In this document: piece by piece, positions 25,021 through 33,906 of the stretch
How positions within the stretch are numbered: the stretch's first letter is position 1
Layout of the letters: each line of letters begins with the position of its first letter
Source: Candidatus Nitrosopumilus sp.
GTDB taxonomy: Archaea > Thermoproteota > Nitrososphaeria > Nitrososphaerales > Nitrosopumilaceae
Direction of reading: 5' to 3'
NCBI GenBank assembly: GCA_028335865.1
Contig: JAOKTA010000003.1
Coordinates: forward strand, 1-52,499
Length of the DNA stretch: 52,499 nucleotides
Made by a program: the position numbers and the translations under genes
Notes under the pieces: generated by a model
What the model was told of the DNA's origin: nothing
The model's input: only the letters and a program-made list of their open reading frames with translations
Databases searched by the model: none

Positions 25021-25052
25021 CATAAATAAAAAAAACAATGAAAAAATTGATT
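25021..25052 (+). repeat. 32-bp direct repeat, copy 2
   Basis: Exact copy of 24867-24898, ending about 27 bp before the stop of the convergent CMD-family gene. Its left flank (ATTTC) differs from that of copy 1 (TTAG), so the repeat boundary is sharp. Confidence 0.8.
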
Positions 25053-25078
25053 AGCAGATCAAAATTTATCCTAATAAT

Positions 25079-25615
25079 TTAGCAATCAGGATTTTCTATT
25101 TCAGTACCTAACGCATCTGCGATTACATTTGCCCAATTAAATGCCGCAACAACTGCGGTAATTTCCACAACTTGTTTATCATCATATCCAGAATCTTTTA
25201 AAATTTTATGATCATCGGATGTAATTTTATTTTCAGGATCATTAATTTTCAATGCATAGTTTAATGCAGATTTTTCCTTGTCTGAAAAACTTTCAAAACT
25301 GCCCTTAAGATCATTGATTTTTTCTTCTGTAAAACCCATTAATTGCAATAACATCCCATGAGCTTTTGTACAATACTCACATGAATTTGCATTTGAAACT
25401 ACCAGTGCAATTGATTCTTTCAGTATTCTTGGAATGGATGATTCCCGAAGTAGGATAATCTTTACTCCGTCCCAGAACCATCTGGCAATTTGCGGATCAA
25501 TACTAGTTGTTTTTAAAATATTTGGTATTTTACCAATTTTTAATTCATCGTTGATTTCTTTGTACAATGATAAAATTTCAGGATTTGATTCATCGCCTTC
25601 TTTTACAAATGGCAT
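25079..25615 (-). CDS. Carboxymuconolactone decarboxylase/AhpD-like protein
   Basis: 178 residues. The all-helical CMD domain carries the redox-type motif SCEYCTKAH (Cys79, Cys82, His86), as in AhpD-type alkylhydroperoxidases. The preceding RESSIPRILKESIALVVS helix matches the family. Likely a thiol-dependent peroxidase partner in oxidative-stress defence, in the cytosol; substrate unproven. Confidence 0.85.
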   Translation of the reverse strand: MPFVKEGDESNPEILSLYKEINDELKIGKIPNILKTTSIDPQIARWFWDGVKIILLRESSIPRILKESIALVVSNANSCEYCTKAHGMLLQLMGFTEEKINDLKGSFESFSDKEKSALNYALKINDPENKITSDDHKILKDSGYDDKQVVEITAVVAAFNWANVIADALGTEIENPDC

Positions 25616-25650
25616 GTATTGCTAAAATTTGAATCTAATATATGCATGAT

Positions 25651-26106
25651 CTATTCTCTTTCTTCTATTTCTTTGGCTTTAGCAACACATTGTTCTGCTT
25701 CTTCATGCCTTCCTAATTTCTTTAATGCAAAACTTTTCCAAGTCCAAAAATCAGGATTTGTACTGTCTATACTAATTGCTTCATCAAAACACACAAAGGT
25801 TTCTTCATATCTTCCGAGGTGTGATAATACCTGACCCTTACAAAACCATGCTTCCCAACGTGTTTTCCAAGAGTCCAAAACAGTTGCTTCATTATAACAC
25901 TCAAGGGCTTCTTCAAATCTCTCTAGTTCAGATAATGCTGAACCTTTACTGAACCAAAAATCCCAAACTTCAGGTTCAATACTAATTGCTTCGTTAAAAC
26001 ACTCAAGGGCTTCTTCAAATTTTTCCTTTTTGCTAAGATTGACTCCTTTATGATGTAGATGAGATGCCTTTTCTTCGTTAGATTTACCAAAACCAAACAA
26101 ACCCAT
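25651..26106 (-). CDS. TPR-repeat protein, 151 aa
   Basis: Four TPR-like units, for example FEEALECFNEAISIEPEVWDFWFSKG and YEETFVCFDEAISIDSTN, follow a short MGLFGFGKSNEEKA leader. Probably a scaffold for protein interaction. The upstream DNA is similar to that of the GYD-repeat gene at 36925, which also begins MGLF, and both have a TATA box 26 nt before ATG. A shorter TPR fragment-like gene is at 34266. Confidence 0.8.
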   Translation of the reverse strand: MGLFGFGKSNEEKASHLHHKGVNLSKKEKFEEALECFNEAISIEPEVWDFWFSKGSALSELERFEEALECYNEATVLDSWKTRWEAWFCKGQVLSHLGRYEETFVCFDEAISIDSTNPDFWTWKSFALKKLGRHEEAEQCVAKAKEIEERE

Positions 26107-26127
26107 ATCACAAACTCATGAATTGGA

Positions 26128-26136
26128 TTTAGATAA
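26128..26136 (-). promoter_or_regulatory. TATA box of the TPR gene (leaderless)
   Basis: TTTAGATAA on the plus strand (TTATCTAAA in the direction of transcription) is centred 26 nt before the A of ATG 26106. The flank AATTCATGA then TTTG-GATATGGG is repeated with few changes before the gene at 36925. Confidence 0.5.
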
Positions 26137-26252
26137 GCATTTTCGTGCCTATTTTTGAGGTTCTTTGGAAGACTCATTCACATGTGGCATTTGACACATT
26201 TCCTATGTCCGCCAGCAATGTCATTCATAGACTTAATTGTAAAATAATCCCA

Positions 26253-27767
26253 TCAAATTGTTTTCATAAATTCTTTCGAATCATCTTCAATCTGCTTCTT
26301 TCTTTCCTCTGACATGTTTTTAATATTTGAAAATGCTGTCCACAGTCTAGGGTTGTTTTTCAATTTTTCTTGATTTTTTAAAAAAAAGTTCCAATACAGA
26401 TAGTTAAACGGGCATGCGTCTTTTCCATTTTTTACTTTAACGTCATACTCACAATTTTTACAATAATCGGACATTTTGTTGATATAATTTCCACTTGCAG
26501 CATATGGCTTAGAGCCAAGAATTCCTCCATCTGCATAAAGAATCATCCCGTGTGTATTGGGTAATTCTACCCATTCAAACGCATCAGCATACACTGACAG
26601 ATACCAATTGCAAACCTGCTTGGGATTAATTCCCGCAATTAGCGCAAAATTTCCGGTAATCATTAATCTTTGAATGTGATGTGCGTATGCCTCCTGCTTT
26701 GTTTGATCAATGCAACATTTCATACAGTTCATTTTTGTTTTTCCTGTCCAGTAAAAATCAGGAAGTTTGTTTTTTGCGTTAAAAAAATTTGTTTGCGAGT
26801 ATTTTGGCATGTGGTGCCAATAAACTCCTCTTACAAATTCTCGCCATCCTAAAATCTGTCTTACAAACCCTTCAATTGATTCTATTGGCAGGTCCTTATT
26901 TTCTAAAACTTTTTGAATTACGTCTCGCGGATTTAGCAATCCTATGTTCAGGTAAACGGATAAGACCGAATGATATAGAAATTTTTCATTTTCTTTCATT
27001 GCGTCTTCATATGGACCAAAAAATTCCAACCTGTTTTGTATGAAATCCTCCAAACTTTTGACTGCGTCCTCCCTGGTTGTTGCAAACCAAAATGGTTCCA
27101 AATCCCCAAAATGCTTTGTATGTTTTTCTCGTAATTGCGATATTACGCGTTTTGTAATTTTATCTGGCTTGCAAACTAGGGGATTGGGAATTTTTGAGTG
27201 ATTCTTCGGTAGTCGATTTCTGTTTTTTATGTCATAATTCCATTTTCCGCCTACCGGCTTTCCATCACTATCCATCAGGATATTGTACTTTTTTCTCATT
27301 TTTTGATAAAATAATTCCATTTTGAGTTCTTTTCTTGAATTTGCCCAGTCTGAAAATTCATCCATTTTGCAAAAAAATCTTGAATCATCCAAAACAGTTA
27401 CGGTAATTCCCAGCACCTTTTCCAATTTCTTCACCTCGTCTAAAACTCGATATTCGCTAGGATGCGTGATTTTGATGGATTTTGGATTGAATTTTTTGCA
27501 TTGCCGTTCTAGTTCTTTTGTGAAATTTTCCTCTGATTTGTCAAATTCAACATACGTTATGTCAAATCCTTTTTTTTTAAGTTCATTTGCAAAATGCCGC
27601 ATTGCACTAAATATCAGCACCAATTTTTTTTTGTGATGGTTTGCATACTCCATTTCATTTGAAACCTCCATCATCAGAATTTTGTCCTCGTTTTTTCTAA
27701 TTTTTTCCAACGAGGATATTTCGAGAGATAGTTGATCTCCTAAAATAATTATTAAATCACGAACCAA
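26253..27767 (-). CDS. FeS-type cryptochrome/photolyase (prokaryotic 6-4 photolyase family)
   Basis: 504 residues of the deoxyribodipyrimidine photolyase-related (CryB/PhrB) family. It binds FAD and probably a lumazine cofactor, and repairs UV lesions in DNA with light. Early LIIILGDQLS and the conserved MEVSNEMEYANHHKKKL match the antenna domain. The C-terminal part has the four cysteines for a 4Fe-4S cluster: MNCMKCC, PKQVCNWY, SDYCKNCEY and DACPFNYLYW. Start is TTG. Lesion specificity is by family. Confidence 0.92.
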   Translation of the reverse strand: MVRDLIIILGDQLSLEISSLEKIRKNEDKILMMEVSNEMEYANHHKKKLVLIFSAMRHFANELKKKGFDITYVEFDKSEENFTKELERQCKKFNPKSIKITHPSEYRVLDEVKKLEKVLGITVTVLDDSRFFCKMDEFSDWANSRKELKMELFYQKMRKKYNILMDSDGKPVGGKWNYDIKNRNRLPKNHSKIPNPLVCKPDKITKRVISQLREKHTKHFGDLEPFWFATTREDAVKSLEDFIQNRLEFFGPYEDAMKENEKFLYHSVLSVYLNIGLLNPRDVIQKVLENKDLPIESIEGFVRQILGWREFVRGVYWHHMPKYSQTNFFNAKNKLPDFYWTGKTKMNCMKCCIDQTKQEAYAHHIQRLMITGNFALIAGINPKQVCNWYLSVYADAFEWVELPNTHGMILYADGGILGSKPYAASGNYINKMSDYCKNCEYDVKVKNGKDACPFNYLYWNFFLKNQEKLKNNPRLWTAFSNIKNMSEERKKQIEDDSKEFMKTI

Positions 27768-27806
27768 AGTTAGTCCTTTTTAATACAATTTCATAATTTA
27801 TTACTC

Positions 27807-27935
27807 TTATTCTAATATCTCAAATGGAAGACTCAATATGCAATCATCAAAAACACTTGGAACCATAACTTCAACCATGGCAACTGTCACTATTGCAATA
27901 AGAAATACAGGTTTCAATACTGTCATCAAAAACAT
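27807..27935 (-). pseudogene. N-terminal relic of a CFI-box secreted-protein gene
   Basis: The minus strand from ATG 27935 reads a signal-peptide-like sequence, LKPVFLIAIVTVAMVEVMVPSV, then 14 unrelated codons and a stop. It matches the signal peptide of the protein at 32749 (LKPVLIIVMAIVAMVGVVVPSV). DNA identity extends upstream of the start (ATATTTATGAAATTA). Only about 90 bp of gene remain; an insertion or deletion removed the rest. The remainder of the 27768-28115 gap has no ORF. Confidence 0.6.
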
Positions 27936-28127
27936 CCGATATTTATGAAATTAATTCTAATTTTTGTACATATTTCATACGGTGAACAATTCCAAGATTC
28001 TAATATGCATTAAATGATTTAATCATACATTTTAGAAATTATTTTCAGGTAATCTTTCTAGTAGATTAATCTCACATAACACAATTACCCTGCCTTTTAG
28101 GCTCAATCTAGCCTAGTGTATGATCTC

Positions 28128-28298
28128 ATGATTTGTAATATCCTTGGCTGTAGTACGGAATCGTGTTTTAGAATACTATACTCACATTACAACAATTCCA
28201 GTAAACCATTTGCCAAAGAAATCATGAGGGTGTGTGAGAATCATGCTAGACTGATTGGAGAAGAAGACAGCATGATACAAGCTCAGGTGTTGAGTTGA
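28128..28298 (+). CDS. Small Cys-containing protein, 56 aa
   Basis: From ATG 28128 (the track uses GTG 28116). ICNILGCSTESC near the start and CENHARLIGEED later provide Cys/His that could bind metal. The remainder is helical. A TAGGCT/AGCCTA inverted repeat lies just upstream. It is followed 17 bp later by another small ORF on the same strand. Unrecognised. Confidence 0.4.
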   Translation: MICNILGCSTESCFRILYSHYNNSSKPFAKEIMRVCENHARLIGEEDSMIQAQVLS

Positions 28299-28315
28299 GG
28301 AAAATAGAGATAGAC

Positions 28316-28462
28316 ATGAATGATAAGGATTATCTTGATTTTCTTAGCATCTCTATCAATGCAGAATTATCCGTTGAGGAAAATTTGAAAAATATCATCA
28401 AGTATCATCTGATAACTTATCGCAATAAAAGAAAGATTAGAAATCAAAAATTATTCTCATAG
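28316..28462 (+). CDS. Small charged protein, 48 aa
   Basis: ATG to TAG encodes MNDKDYLDFLSISINAEL, a helix and a basic C-terminus (YRNKRKIRNQK). Too short for the ORF track. It follows the 56-aa gene in the same direction and overlaps the end of the convergent zinc-ribbon gene by 6 nt. Unrecognised. Confidence 0.4.
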   Translation: MNDKDYLDFLSISINAELSVEENLKNIIKYHLITYRNKRKIRNQKLFS

Positions 28463-28783
28463 TTGAGATTGTGCATTATCCCATTTGTCTGCATCTTTTT
28501 GTGACATTGTAATGAACGGTTCACTACTAGCTGAATCAACTATCATTTTGAATGTGGTCTTTGAATTGGAACAGGTCAATCCATAGTTAATTTTTTTCTT
28601 AAAAAGTCCCATTATTCCAGAATGGCGTTGGTGTGTCAATACCATTACTTTTGCATATTGTTTCCAACGTCTAACTTTAGTTTCATTACCTACATTTTCA
28701 ATACAAGTTTCTTTGTCAAGTATTTCAAGAACTGCTACTTTGACATTTCTTTTACATTCTTTACAGTAAACTAGACGATTCAC
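28457..28783 (-). CDS. Hypothetical protein with N-terminal zinc-binding pair, 108 aa
   Basis: YCKECKRNVKVAVLEIL near the start gives C-x2-C; a second Cys pair is less clear (TCIENV, LTCSN). The middle is basic (TKVRRWKQYAKVMVLTHQRH). Probably a small zinc- or nucleic-acid-binding protein. No family recognised. Confidence 0.5.
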   Translation of the reverse strand: MNRLVYCKECKRNVKVAVLEILDKETCIENVGNETKVRRWKQYAKVMVLTHQRHSGIMGLFKKKINYGLTCSNSKTTFKMIVDSASSEPFITMSQKDADKWDNAQSQL

Positions 28784-28925
28784 GTTAAGTGATGTTGAAT
28801 ATTATGCCGTTTAATCTTTCTCAGCTAGCCGTAAAAATAATCTATAACTTATCAAAGTTGACAAGTTAATGTATGTGGTTTTTATGAATAAGCACCATCA
28901 GATTCAGATATCAGTGAAAGAGACA

Positions 28926-29069
28926 TCAATTCTTACTGATTGTTAGAATTACATCTTCTAATCCCTGATAACATACTACTTCATACGGATAACTTACCTT
29001 ACAAAATTTACATTTAAGCACGAATAATCGCCCTATACCCCATTTATCTGAACAATCATAATTTGACAT
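28926..29069 (-). CDS. Mini zinc-ribbon protein, 47 aa
   Basis: ATG at 29069 encodes 47 residues with LKCKFCKVSYPYEVVC, a C-x2-C-x8-C arrangement, plus an earlier Cys at position 6. It lies alone in the 28784-29149 gap, reading away from the gene at 29150. Not in the ORF track. Confidence 0.45.
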   Translation of the reverse strand: MSNYDCSDKWGIGRLFVLKCKFCKVSYPYEVVCYQGLEDVILTISKN

Positions 29070-29149
29070 GCAAGCTATATCAAAACGGTATCAATTTTGA
29101 TACACTCTCCTTCTCTAAAGTTTAAAACAGTTGGTTACAATCGTACACT

Positions 29150-29794
29150 GTGAAATCAATAATTCCATTAAGATATTATCGTGATCAAATCCCTGAAGTT
29201 CAAATTAAAGATAGGGGCAATGACGGAGTGAAGTTTCAAACAATCTACAACAAATTTGTAGAACTTGGAATCAAAGGCGCTAGAAATAAAAATAAAGTAA
29301 GAGGTGATTTAGATTATTACGTCGAACTGGGATTTTTTATCAAATTCCAAAATGAACACCATCAACCACTATACTACCAAACGCATATCGGAGGGGATCT
29401 AAAAACTGACATGTATCTACTTGAGGGAGTGAAATTTGTTAAATCATTACTTGATACAAAATTTAAAAAAATAAATGACGAGTGGGAGAAAATAGATAAG
29501 AGCAAAATATTCTACAAACAGAAAACTTTTGGTAAAGGAAAATATCCCAAACCTACTAAAAAATTGGAAAGATGGATTATGCTATTTGATCCCGTTATAG
29601 TAATTACTCAAAATTTAATGTGGACTAGGGAAACTATGGACTATGATATGCTGAAAGATGATTATTCTAAACTCATTGCAAACACAATCAAAGAGTTGAA
29701 CAGATTTGCAAAATTAGTACACTCAACAAGTGAGGACAATGAAAGAGCCGTTGAGGTGATATTTGCTAGAATGCCTTTTAGAATGACTTTCTAA
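29150..29794 (+). CDS. Hypothetical protein, wHTH-like N-terminus, 214 aa
   Basis: Starts with GTG. The first 85 residues (GVKFQTIYNKFVELGIKGARNKNKVRGDLDYYVELGFF) look like a winged helix with a basic turn. The rest is helical and basic (KQKTFGKGKYPKPTKKLERW). No ligand domain identified. Belongs in layout to the regulator-like unknowns spread over this window. Confidence 0.5.
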   Translation: MKSIIPLRYYRDQIPEVQIKDRGNDGVKFQTIYNKFVELGIKGARNKNKVRGDLDYYVELGFFIKFQNEHHQPLYYQTHIGGDLKTDMYLLEGVKFVKSLLDTKFKKINDEWEKIDKSKIFYKQKTFGKGKYPKPTKKLERWIMLFDPVIVITQNLMWTRETMDYDMLKDDYSKLIANTIKELNRFAKLVHSTSEDNERAVEVIFARMPFRMTF

Positions 29795-29811
29795 TCTAGT
29801 CAAGTTTAGTG

Positions 29812-31089
29812 TCAGAACGGGGTGGTAAAAATAAATTTTAATAAAATAAAATACACTGCAAATCCTGATAAGAATAAAATTCCAGATATGCTCAGAATTT
29901 TCAACCATATTGCAGGTTGATGGGACTTTTCCAAATATTTTCCAGTTACCAGCCTATAGTTGAAAATTGCAATAACGGGGGCTATTACAAATGAAAGGAT
30001 TGTTGCAAAATCAATTAACTCCTTCAGATTATCCCCAAATTGAAGCACAGTTACCAGTGATCCTGAGGCTAAAATTATGAGAAAAACAGTGTATAATTTT
30101 CGTGAACTTTTAATCTGATCTGTGTTATTTTTTCTAAACAGTAACTCTACTGTTCTGTTAAGGGCCCTAGAATATCCGTCAAATACGGCAAGAATTGTTC
30201 CGAACATCACAGTAAATGCCGATGCAGCGATTACAATGTAGCTCCAATTCCCCATTACACTGGAATACATCGTAATGATTGCATGGGCAAACTGGGAATT
30301 GTTGTTAGGAAGTTCTTCACCTGAACCATAGAAGATGAAAGTACCTAGGGTGACAAACATTATTGCCAAAATTCCTGTTAACAAGTAAGAAATTCTAAAT
30401 TCCAATAGAGTTTCTTTCAATTTTGGTTTGTACTTTGATTGTTTTATTTTCTCTAATGTCCACAGACTGTTCCAACTTGACAAATCAATTGCAGTAGGCA
30501 TCCACCCCATCAATGCAAGTAAAAAGAAAATTCCCGTTGTCGTCCACAGTTCTTTTGGAATGAAATCTTTTACGGGTTCTATTGGCCCGTTAATTACAGT
30601 AAGTGAAAATGCCAGTACAGTAGATACAACTAGGACAGTAACGATAATTTTGATCAGGTTGTCCAGTAGATTGAATTTGCCTATTGACAAAATCAGCACA
30701 CATGAAATGAATAACAGTATGATAGACCATTCCCCTAAAAATTCTAAATTAAATAAATTCTCAAAAAATCCAGCAGCTACAAACCCTACAGCACCTGTTA
30801 CAAAAAACATCGAGCATACAGTAATTATCAAATACAAAACTAGGATTGGAGTTCCCAATTTTTTGTAACCGTCAATTATGCTGGTTTGAGTTGAATTTGC
30901 ATATCTGGAACCATATTCAAAAAATGGATATTTTAGTACACTGACCAGTACCACAAATCCAATTATCATCAATCCAAAATCGGCACCTGCCCTAGTGGAT
31001 TGGATTAGGTGTGACACGCCTATCGCAGTACTGGCAAATAGCAGTCCTGGGCCGCTAATTTTAACAATTTTTGATACAGCCTCTATCAT
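29812..31089 (-). CDS. Nramp-superfamily transporter, non-canonical
   Basis: 425 residues with about 11 transmembrane helices. TM1 begins SGPGLLFASTAIGVSHL, where canonical Nramp proteins have the metal-binding DPGN motif; here it reads AIGVSH. TM6 has GWMPTAIDLSSW instead of the usual MPHN. So it is an Nramp-fold carrier that probably does not transport Mn/Fe the classical way. Other substrates (Mg, Al or organic) are known for divergent members. Convergent with the gene at 29150. Confidence 0.8.
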   Translation of the reverse strand: MIEAVSKIVKISGPGLLFASTAIGVSHLIQSTRAGADFGLMIIGFVVLVSVLKYPFFEYGSRYANSTQTSIIDGYKKLGTPILVLYLIITVCSMFFVTGAVGFVAAGFFENLFNLEFLGEWSIILLFISCVLILSIGKFNLLDNLIKIIVTVLVVSTVLAFSLTVINGPIEPVKDFIPKELWTTTGIFFLLALMGWMPTAIDLSSWNSLWTLEKIKQSKYKPKLKETLLEFRISYLLTGILAIMFVTLGTFIFYGSGEELPNNNSQFAHAIITMYSSVMGNWSYIVIAASAFTVMFGTILAVFDGYSRALNRTVELLFRKNNTDQIKSSRKLYTVFLIILASGSLVTVLQFGDNLKELIDFATILSFVIAPVIAIFNYRLVTGKYLEKSHQPAIWLKILSISGILFLSGFAVYFILLKFIFTTPF

Positions 31090-31136
31090 GAGTATGAATT
31101 AAAAAATTGTTTTGAGGTATTAAAATTAAAACATCA

Positions 31137-31772
31137 TTACAGTGGTTTGTTATCTGAATTTTTCTGATGATTTTCCGTAAACCCTAAGACAATGGAGTTG
31201 ATACTTGCCAATTCGCCATAAAGTTCACCTATGCTCAATGACAGTTCAGTCCCATCTGGCTCCTCGTATGTGAATTCAAAATTATTATTTATCCACCAAG
31301 AATCATTTTTTAAAACATTTCTCAAATCTACATTGAAAAATGTTCTAAGACCTGCTTTGTGAAATACGGGTATTCCGTTATTTTTGTAATCTCCCAAATG
31401 GTCAATCATTTCATTGTACCCCGGTTCCTCTTTTACCATTCCAAGTTTTTCAAAATTTAAAGAAAATTTCAAACATGATTTGTATATCTCAAAATATGAC
31501 AATGTCCCCTGAGCAAACATGCTGATCAAATCAAACATCATGGATTTATCAAAATCTTCAACTTTACTTCCGTCTGACATGTGTTGTTTCAAAAGAGATA
31601 TTTTGCTTTCAATTGATTTTTTTTGCAATTCTATTCTGTCGATTCTTTTTTGAAAAGAGTGATAGACCAGTCCGGTTTTTTTATGAATTAGTTCGTGGGA
31701 TGCAAGTAATGGAAAAATTTCTTTATCAAACTTTTCTCGATATTCCCGTAAAAGATCAGCATATGCACTCAT
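31137..31772 (-). CDS. Hypothetical helical protein, 211 aa
   Basis: Mostly helical, with a coiled-coil-like stretch at 40-75 (FQKRIDRIELQKKSIESKISLLKQ). The C-terminus contains a WWINNNFEFTYEEPDGTELS strand region. No signal, membrane segment or known motif. It is 47 bp upstream of the Nramp-like gene and co-directional, perhaps one transcript. Unrecognised. Confidence 0.55.
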   Translation of the reverse strand: MSAYADLLREYREKFDKEIFPLLASHELIHKKTGLVYHSFQKRIDRIELQKKSIESKISLLKQHMSDGSKVEDFDKSMMFDLISMFAQGTLSYFEIYKSCLKFSLNFEKLGMVKEEPGYNEMIDHLGDYKNNGIPVFHKAGLRTFFNVDLRNVLKNDSWWINNNFEFTYEEPDGTELSLSIGELYGELASINSIVLGFTENHQKNSDNKPL

Positions 31773-32009
31773 TACAAATCAAAGTCAGCTATCCTGATAA
31801 AAAAATTACGGGATTGTAGAGTTTCAATTATCATCATATGCTACGGATGTTGTGTTGAATCATGCATTTTGTTGCAAATTAGATGTGTTTCTAGCTCAAA
31901 CATAGAATATGTGCAAATTGTACTAATTTTTAAAAAATGATGTTTTATTTTGTGATATGTGAGATCTTGGCGTAGTGTCTTTTTTTAACAGTTATGACAT
32001 ACTGTAATT

Positions 32010-32108
32010 ATGGAAAAAAACTGGTTACAAGAGGGTGAAAGTGGAAAAAGTAGATGGTGTAACCACGCAGAAGAAGATCCAAAAGACGAAAACGACCACG
32101 ACTGTTAG
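32010..32108 (+). CDS. Possible micro-protein, 32 aa
   Basis: ATG to TAG encodes MEKNWLQEGESGKSRWC, then an acidic tail ending DHDC. The composition (W, C, H) resembles small metal-binding peptides. A TCAGGC/GCCTGA hairpin with a T-run follows 75 bp later, consistent with a short transcript. Weak evidence. Confidence 0.35.
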   Translation: MEKNWLQEGESGKSRWCNHAEEDPKDENDHDC

Positions 32109-32182
32109 GCCCTAGACCAAGTTTAGTGTTGTATTACGATAGAAGGAAAATTTCTTTTGGATCTAGTCCATATTTTCTAGCA

Positions 32183-32223
32183 TCAGGCGGTCAAGATTGA
32201 ATTCGATAAAGCCTGACTTTTTT
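32183..32223 (+). terminator. Hairpin plus T6 terminator-like site
   Basis: TCAGGC (32183) pairs with GCCTGA (32211) around a 22-nt loop and is followed by C and six T. It would end a transcript covering the 32-aa ORF at 32010. Confidence 0.5.
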
Positions 32224-32327
32224 ACACACTTCGTATCCATTAATCAGAATTTTATAAATTCCAAATAGATTTTTTAGATATTGAAAATATTGAATGTCTT
32301 TTTTAGTGTGACATCTGTGGGACTATC

Positions 32328-32555
32328 ATGGGATTGCTTGGAAAGAAGAAAGAAAAGTGTGAAGCTTGCAACAAAGCCTTTGAGATTCACGATGAATTTG
32401 AGGAGCATAAAAAAATACACCCTCCAACTAAACCATGTACAAAATGTTCTGGACTAATGCAATGGGAAAGACAGCAAGCCCCTCTTTATTGGAATCTAAT
32501 CTATGTGTGTCGAGAATGTGATTTTATTGGCGAAATGTGGAAATACCATCACTAG
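32328..32555 (+). CDS. C2H2 plus zinc-ribbon protein, 75 aa
   Basis: The N-terminal finger is KCEACNKAFEIHDEFEEHKKIH (C2H2). A ribbon follows with PCTKCSG and VCRECDF. Two zinc sites in 75 residues suggest nucleic-acid binding. The 3' end overlaps the convergent 47-aa ribbon gene by 4 nt. Confidence 0.65.
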   Translation: MGLLGKKKEKCEACNKAFEIHDEFEEHKKIHPPTKPCTKCSGLMQWERQQAPLYWNLIYVCRECDFIGEMWKYHH

Positions 32556-32695
32556 TCTTTTTTTGTACTAACGTAACCGCACTGTTTGCATTCATAGCGA
32601 ATATCCCCCTCTTTCAAATCATTTTTTCGCATCATAACAACTACCGACTCATGACATTGTTTACAAACCCCGTTAGGAAAATTACTATCGTCCAT
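32552..32695 (-). CDS. Mini zinc-ribbon protein, 47 aa
   Basis: ATG at 32695 encodes 47 residues with GVCKQCHESV and YECKQCGYVS, the standard two-knuckle ribbon. Missing from the ORF track because of length. Lies downstream of, but is convergent with, the C2H2/ribbon gene. Confidence 0.6.
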   Translation of the reverse strand: MDDSNFPNGVCKQCHESVVVMMRKNDLKEGDIRYECKQCGYVSTKKD

Positions 32696-32748
32696 GAATT
32701 TGTTTTTCACTCATCAAATATAACCAAAACTTGTGTGTGCTATCTTTT

Positions 32749-33906
32749 TTAGATTCTCTTTCTAATTCCAACAATAACTATGGCTGGAACTCCCAGATAC
32801 ATTCCAAGGTTTAGTGCGATTACTGAGAGTCCAAGTCCCAATACTTCTGATTCAGAGTTTGCGTTCTCCATTATTGCAAGTGATGAAATCATTGGGGTAA
32901 TTGCAAGTTTTACTACTTCTTTGAACATTGGATGTTCTCTTTCCATGTCTGCAATTGTCGGACTAAATGAATAGTAAACGTCATTGAATGTTCCCATAAA
33001 TGCAGTTCCAGATTCTGTTTGTAGCAGTTGGTTGTCCCTTAACTCTCTGAGTTGTTGAACCTCAGTTGCCATCTCAGAACCGTAAGTGGCTGTTGCAATG
33101 AGGCAACCTCCGCCTCTAGGAATACCTGGATTGGTAGAAGCCGTAGGGTCAGAGCTAGATATGCAGTTACCCTTGAGGAATACTTCGCCAAAGTTTGTTT
33201 CAGTGGATCCTTGAGATACTATTTGTTGATTTTGAATTAGATACATTTCCAAGTAGCCCTCTTGTGTTAATTTTTGAATTTTTGTACCAAACATGCCCTG
33301 ACTTCCCAGGGTAGAATTACATTCAAAAATAACCTCATCGTTATTTTGACCAATTATTTCAGTAAAATCAACATTTGAAGTCTGATATGCACCAGACCAG
33401 TTAGTATTAGAAAATATCAATAACTTTGCTTTTCCATCAGGCATTTCCATATCCAATTCGGATTGTACAATTTGTTCTATTGTTTGTGGCCCGCTACTTT
33501 GCACGATGGCAGGCTGTGAAAAAACATGCGTTCCCACAATAGACATTTCATCATTTGATCTTTTGAAAGGAATGGTGATAGTTCTGTCATAAGGTGTAAT
33601 GGTCTCGTCATACGAAACAAGTTGCATTCCCCGAATAAACACGTCAAAGTCAATGTCTTCAGAATCAACTTTTGCATCAATTATGGATCTTGGCAATGTT
33701 ATGATTAATTCGCCTCTTGCCCTGGCATCAAGGGAGATAAGTAAAGATGCGTTCTCAGAATCTATTTCAAAGTTTAAAATTTCTCCGCCGCGAATAGTAT
33801 AATCAAAATCATCAAATTGTTGTGCAGCAACACTAGGAACCACAACTCCAACCATGGCGACAATTGCCATTACAATAATCAATACAGGTTTCAATATTAT
33901 CCTCAA
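32749..33906 (-). CDS. Secreted/surface protein with CFI-box-type C-terminus, 385 aa
   Basis: Signal peptide VLIIVMAIVAMVGVVVPSVAAQ (residues 7-29), then a beta-sandwich-like extracellular part. GGGCLIATATYGSEM starts about 120 residues from the end. A helix and final membrane segment with Arg-Lys end complete the CFI-box-type tail. The last 120 residues nearly duplicate those of the protein at 18016, while the N-terminal domains differ, so the anchor is a reused module. Probably displayed on the cell surface. Confidence 0.8.
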   Translation of the reverse strand: MRIILKPVLIIVMAIVAMVGVVVPSVAAQQFDDFDYTIRGGEILNFEIDSENASLLISLDARARGELIITLPRSIIDAKVDSEDIDFDVFIRGMQLVSYDETITPYDRTITIPFKRSNDEMSIVGTHVFSQPAIVQSSGPQTIEQIVQSELDMEMPDGKAKLLIFSNTNWSGAYQTSNVDFTEIIGQNNDEVIFECNSTLGSQGMFGTKIQKLTQEGYLEMYLIQNQQIVSQGSTETNFGEVFLKGNCISSSDPTASTNPGIPRGGGCLIATATYGSEMATEVQQLRELRDNQLLQTESGTAFMGTFNDVYYSFSPTIADMEREHPMFKEVVKLAITPMISSLAIMENANSESEVLGLGLSVIALNLGMYLGVPAIVIVGIRKRI

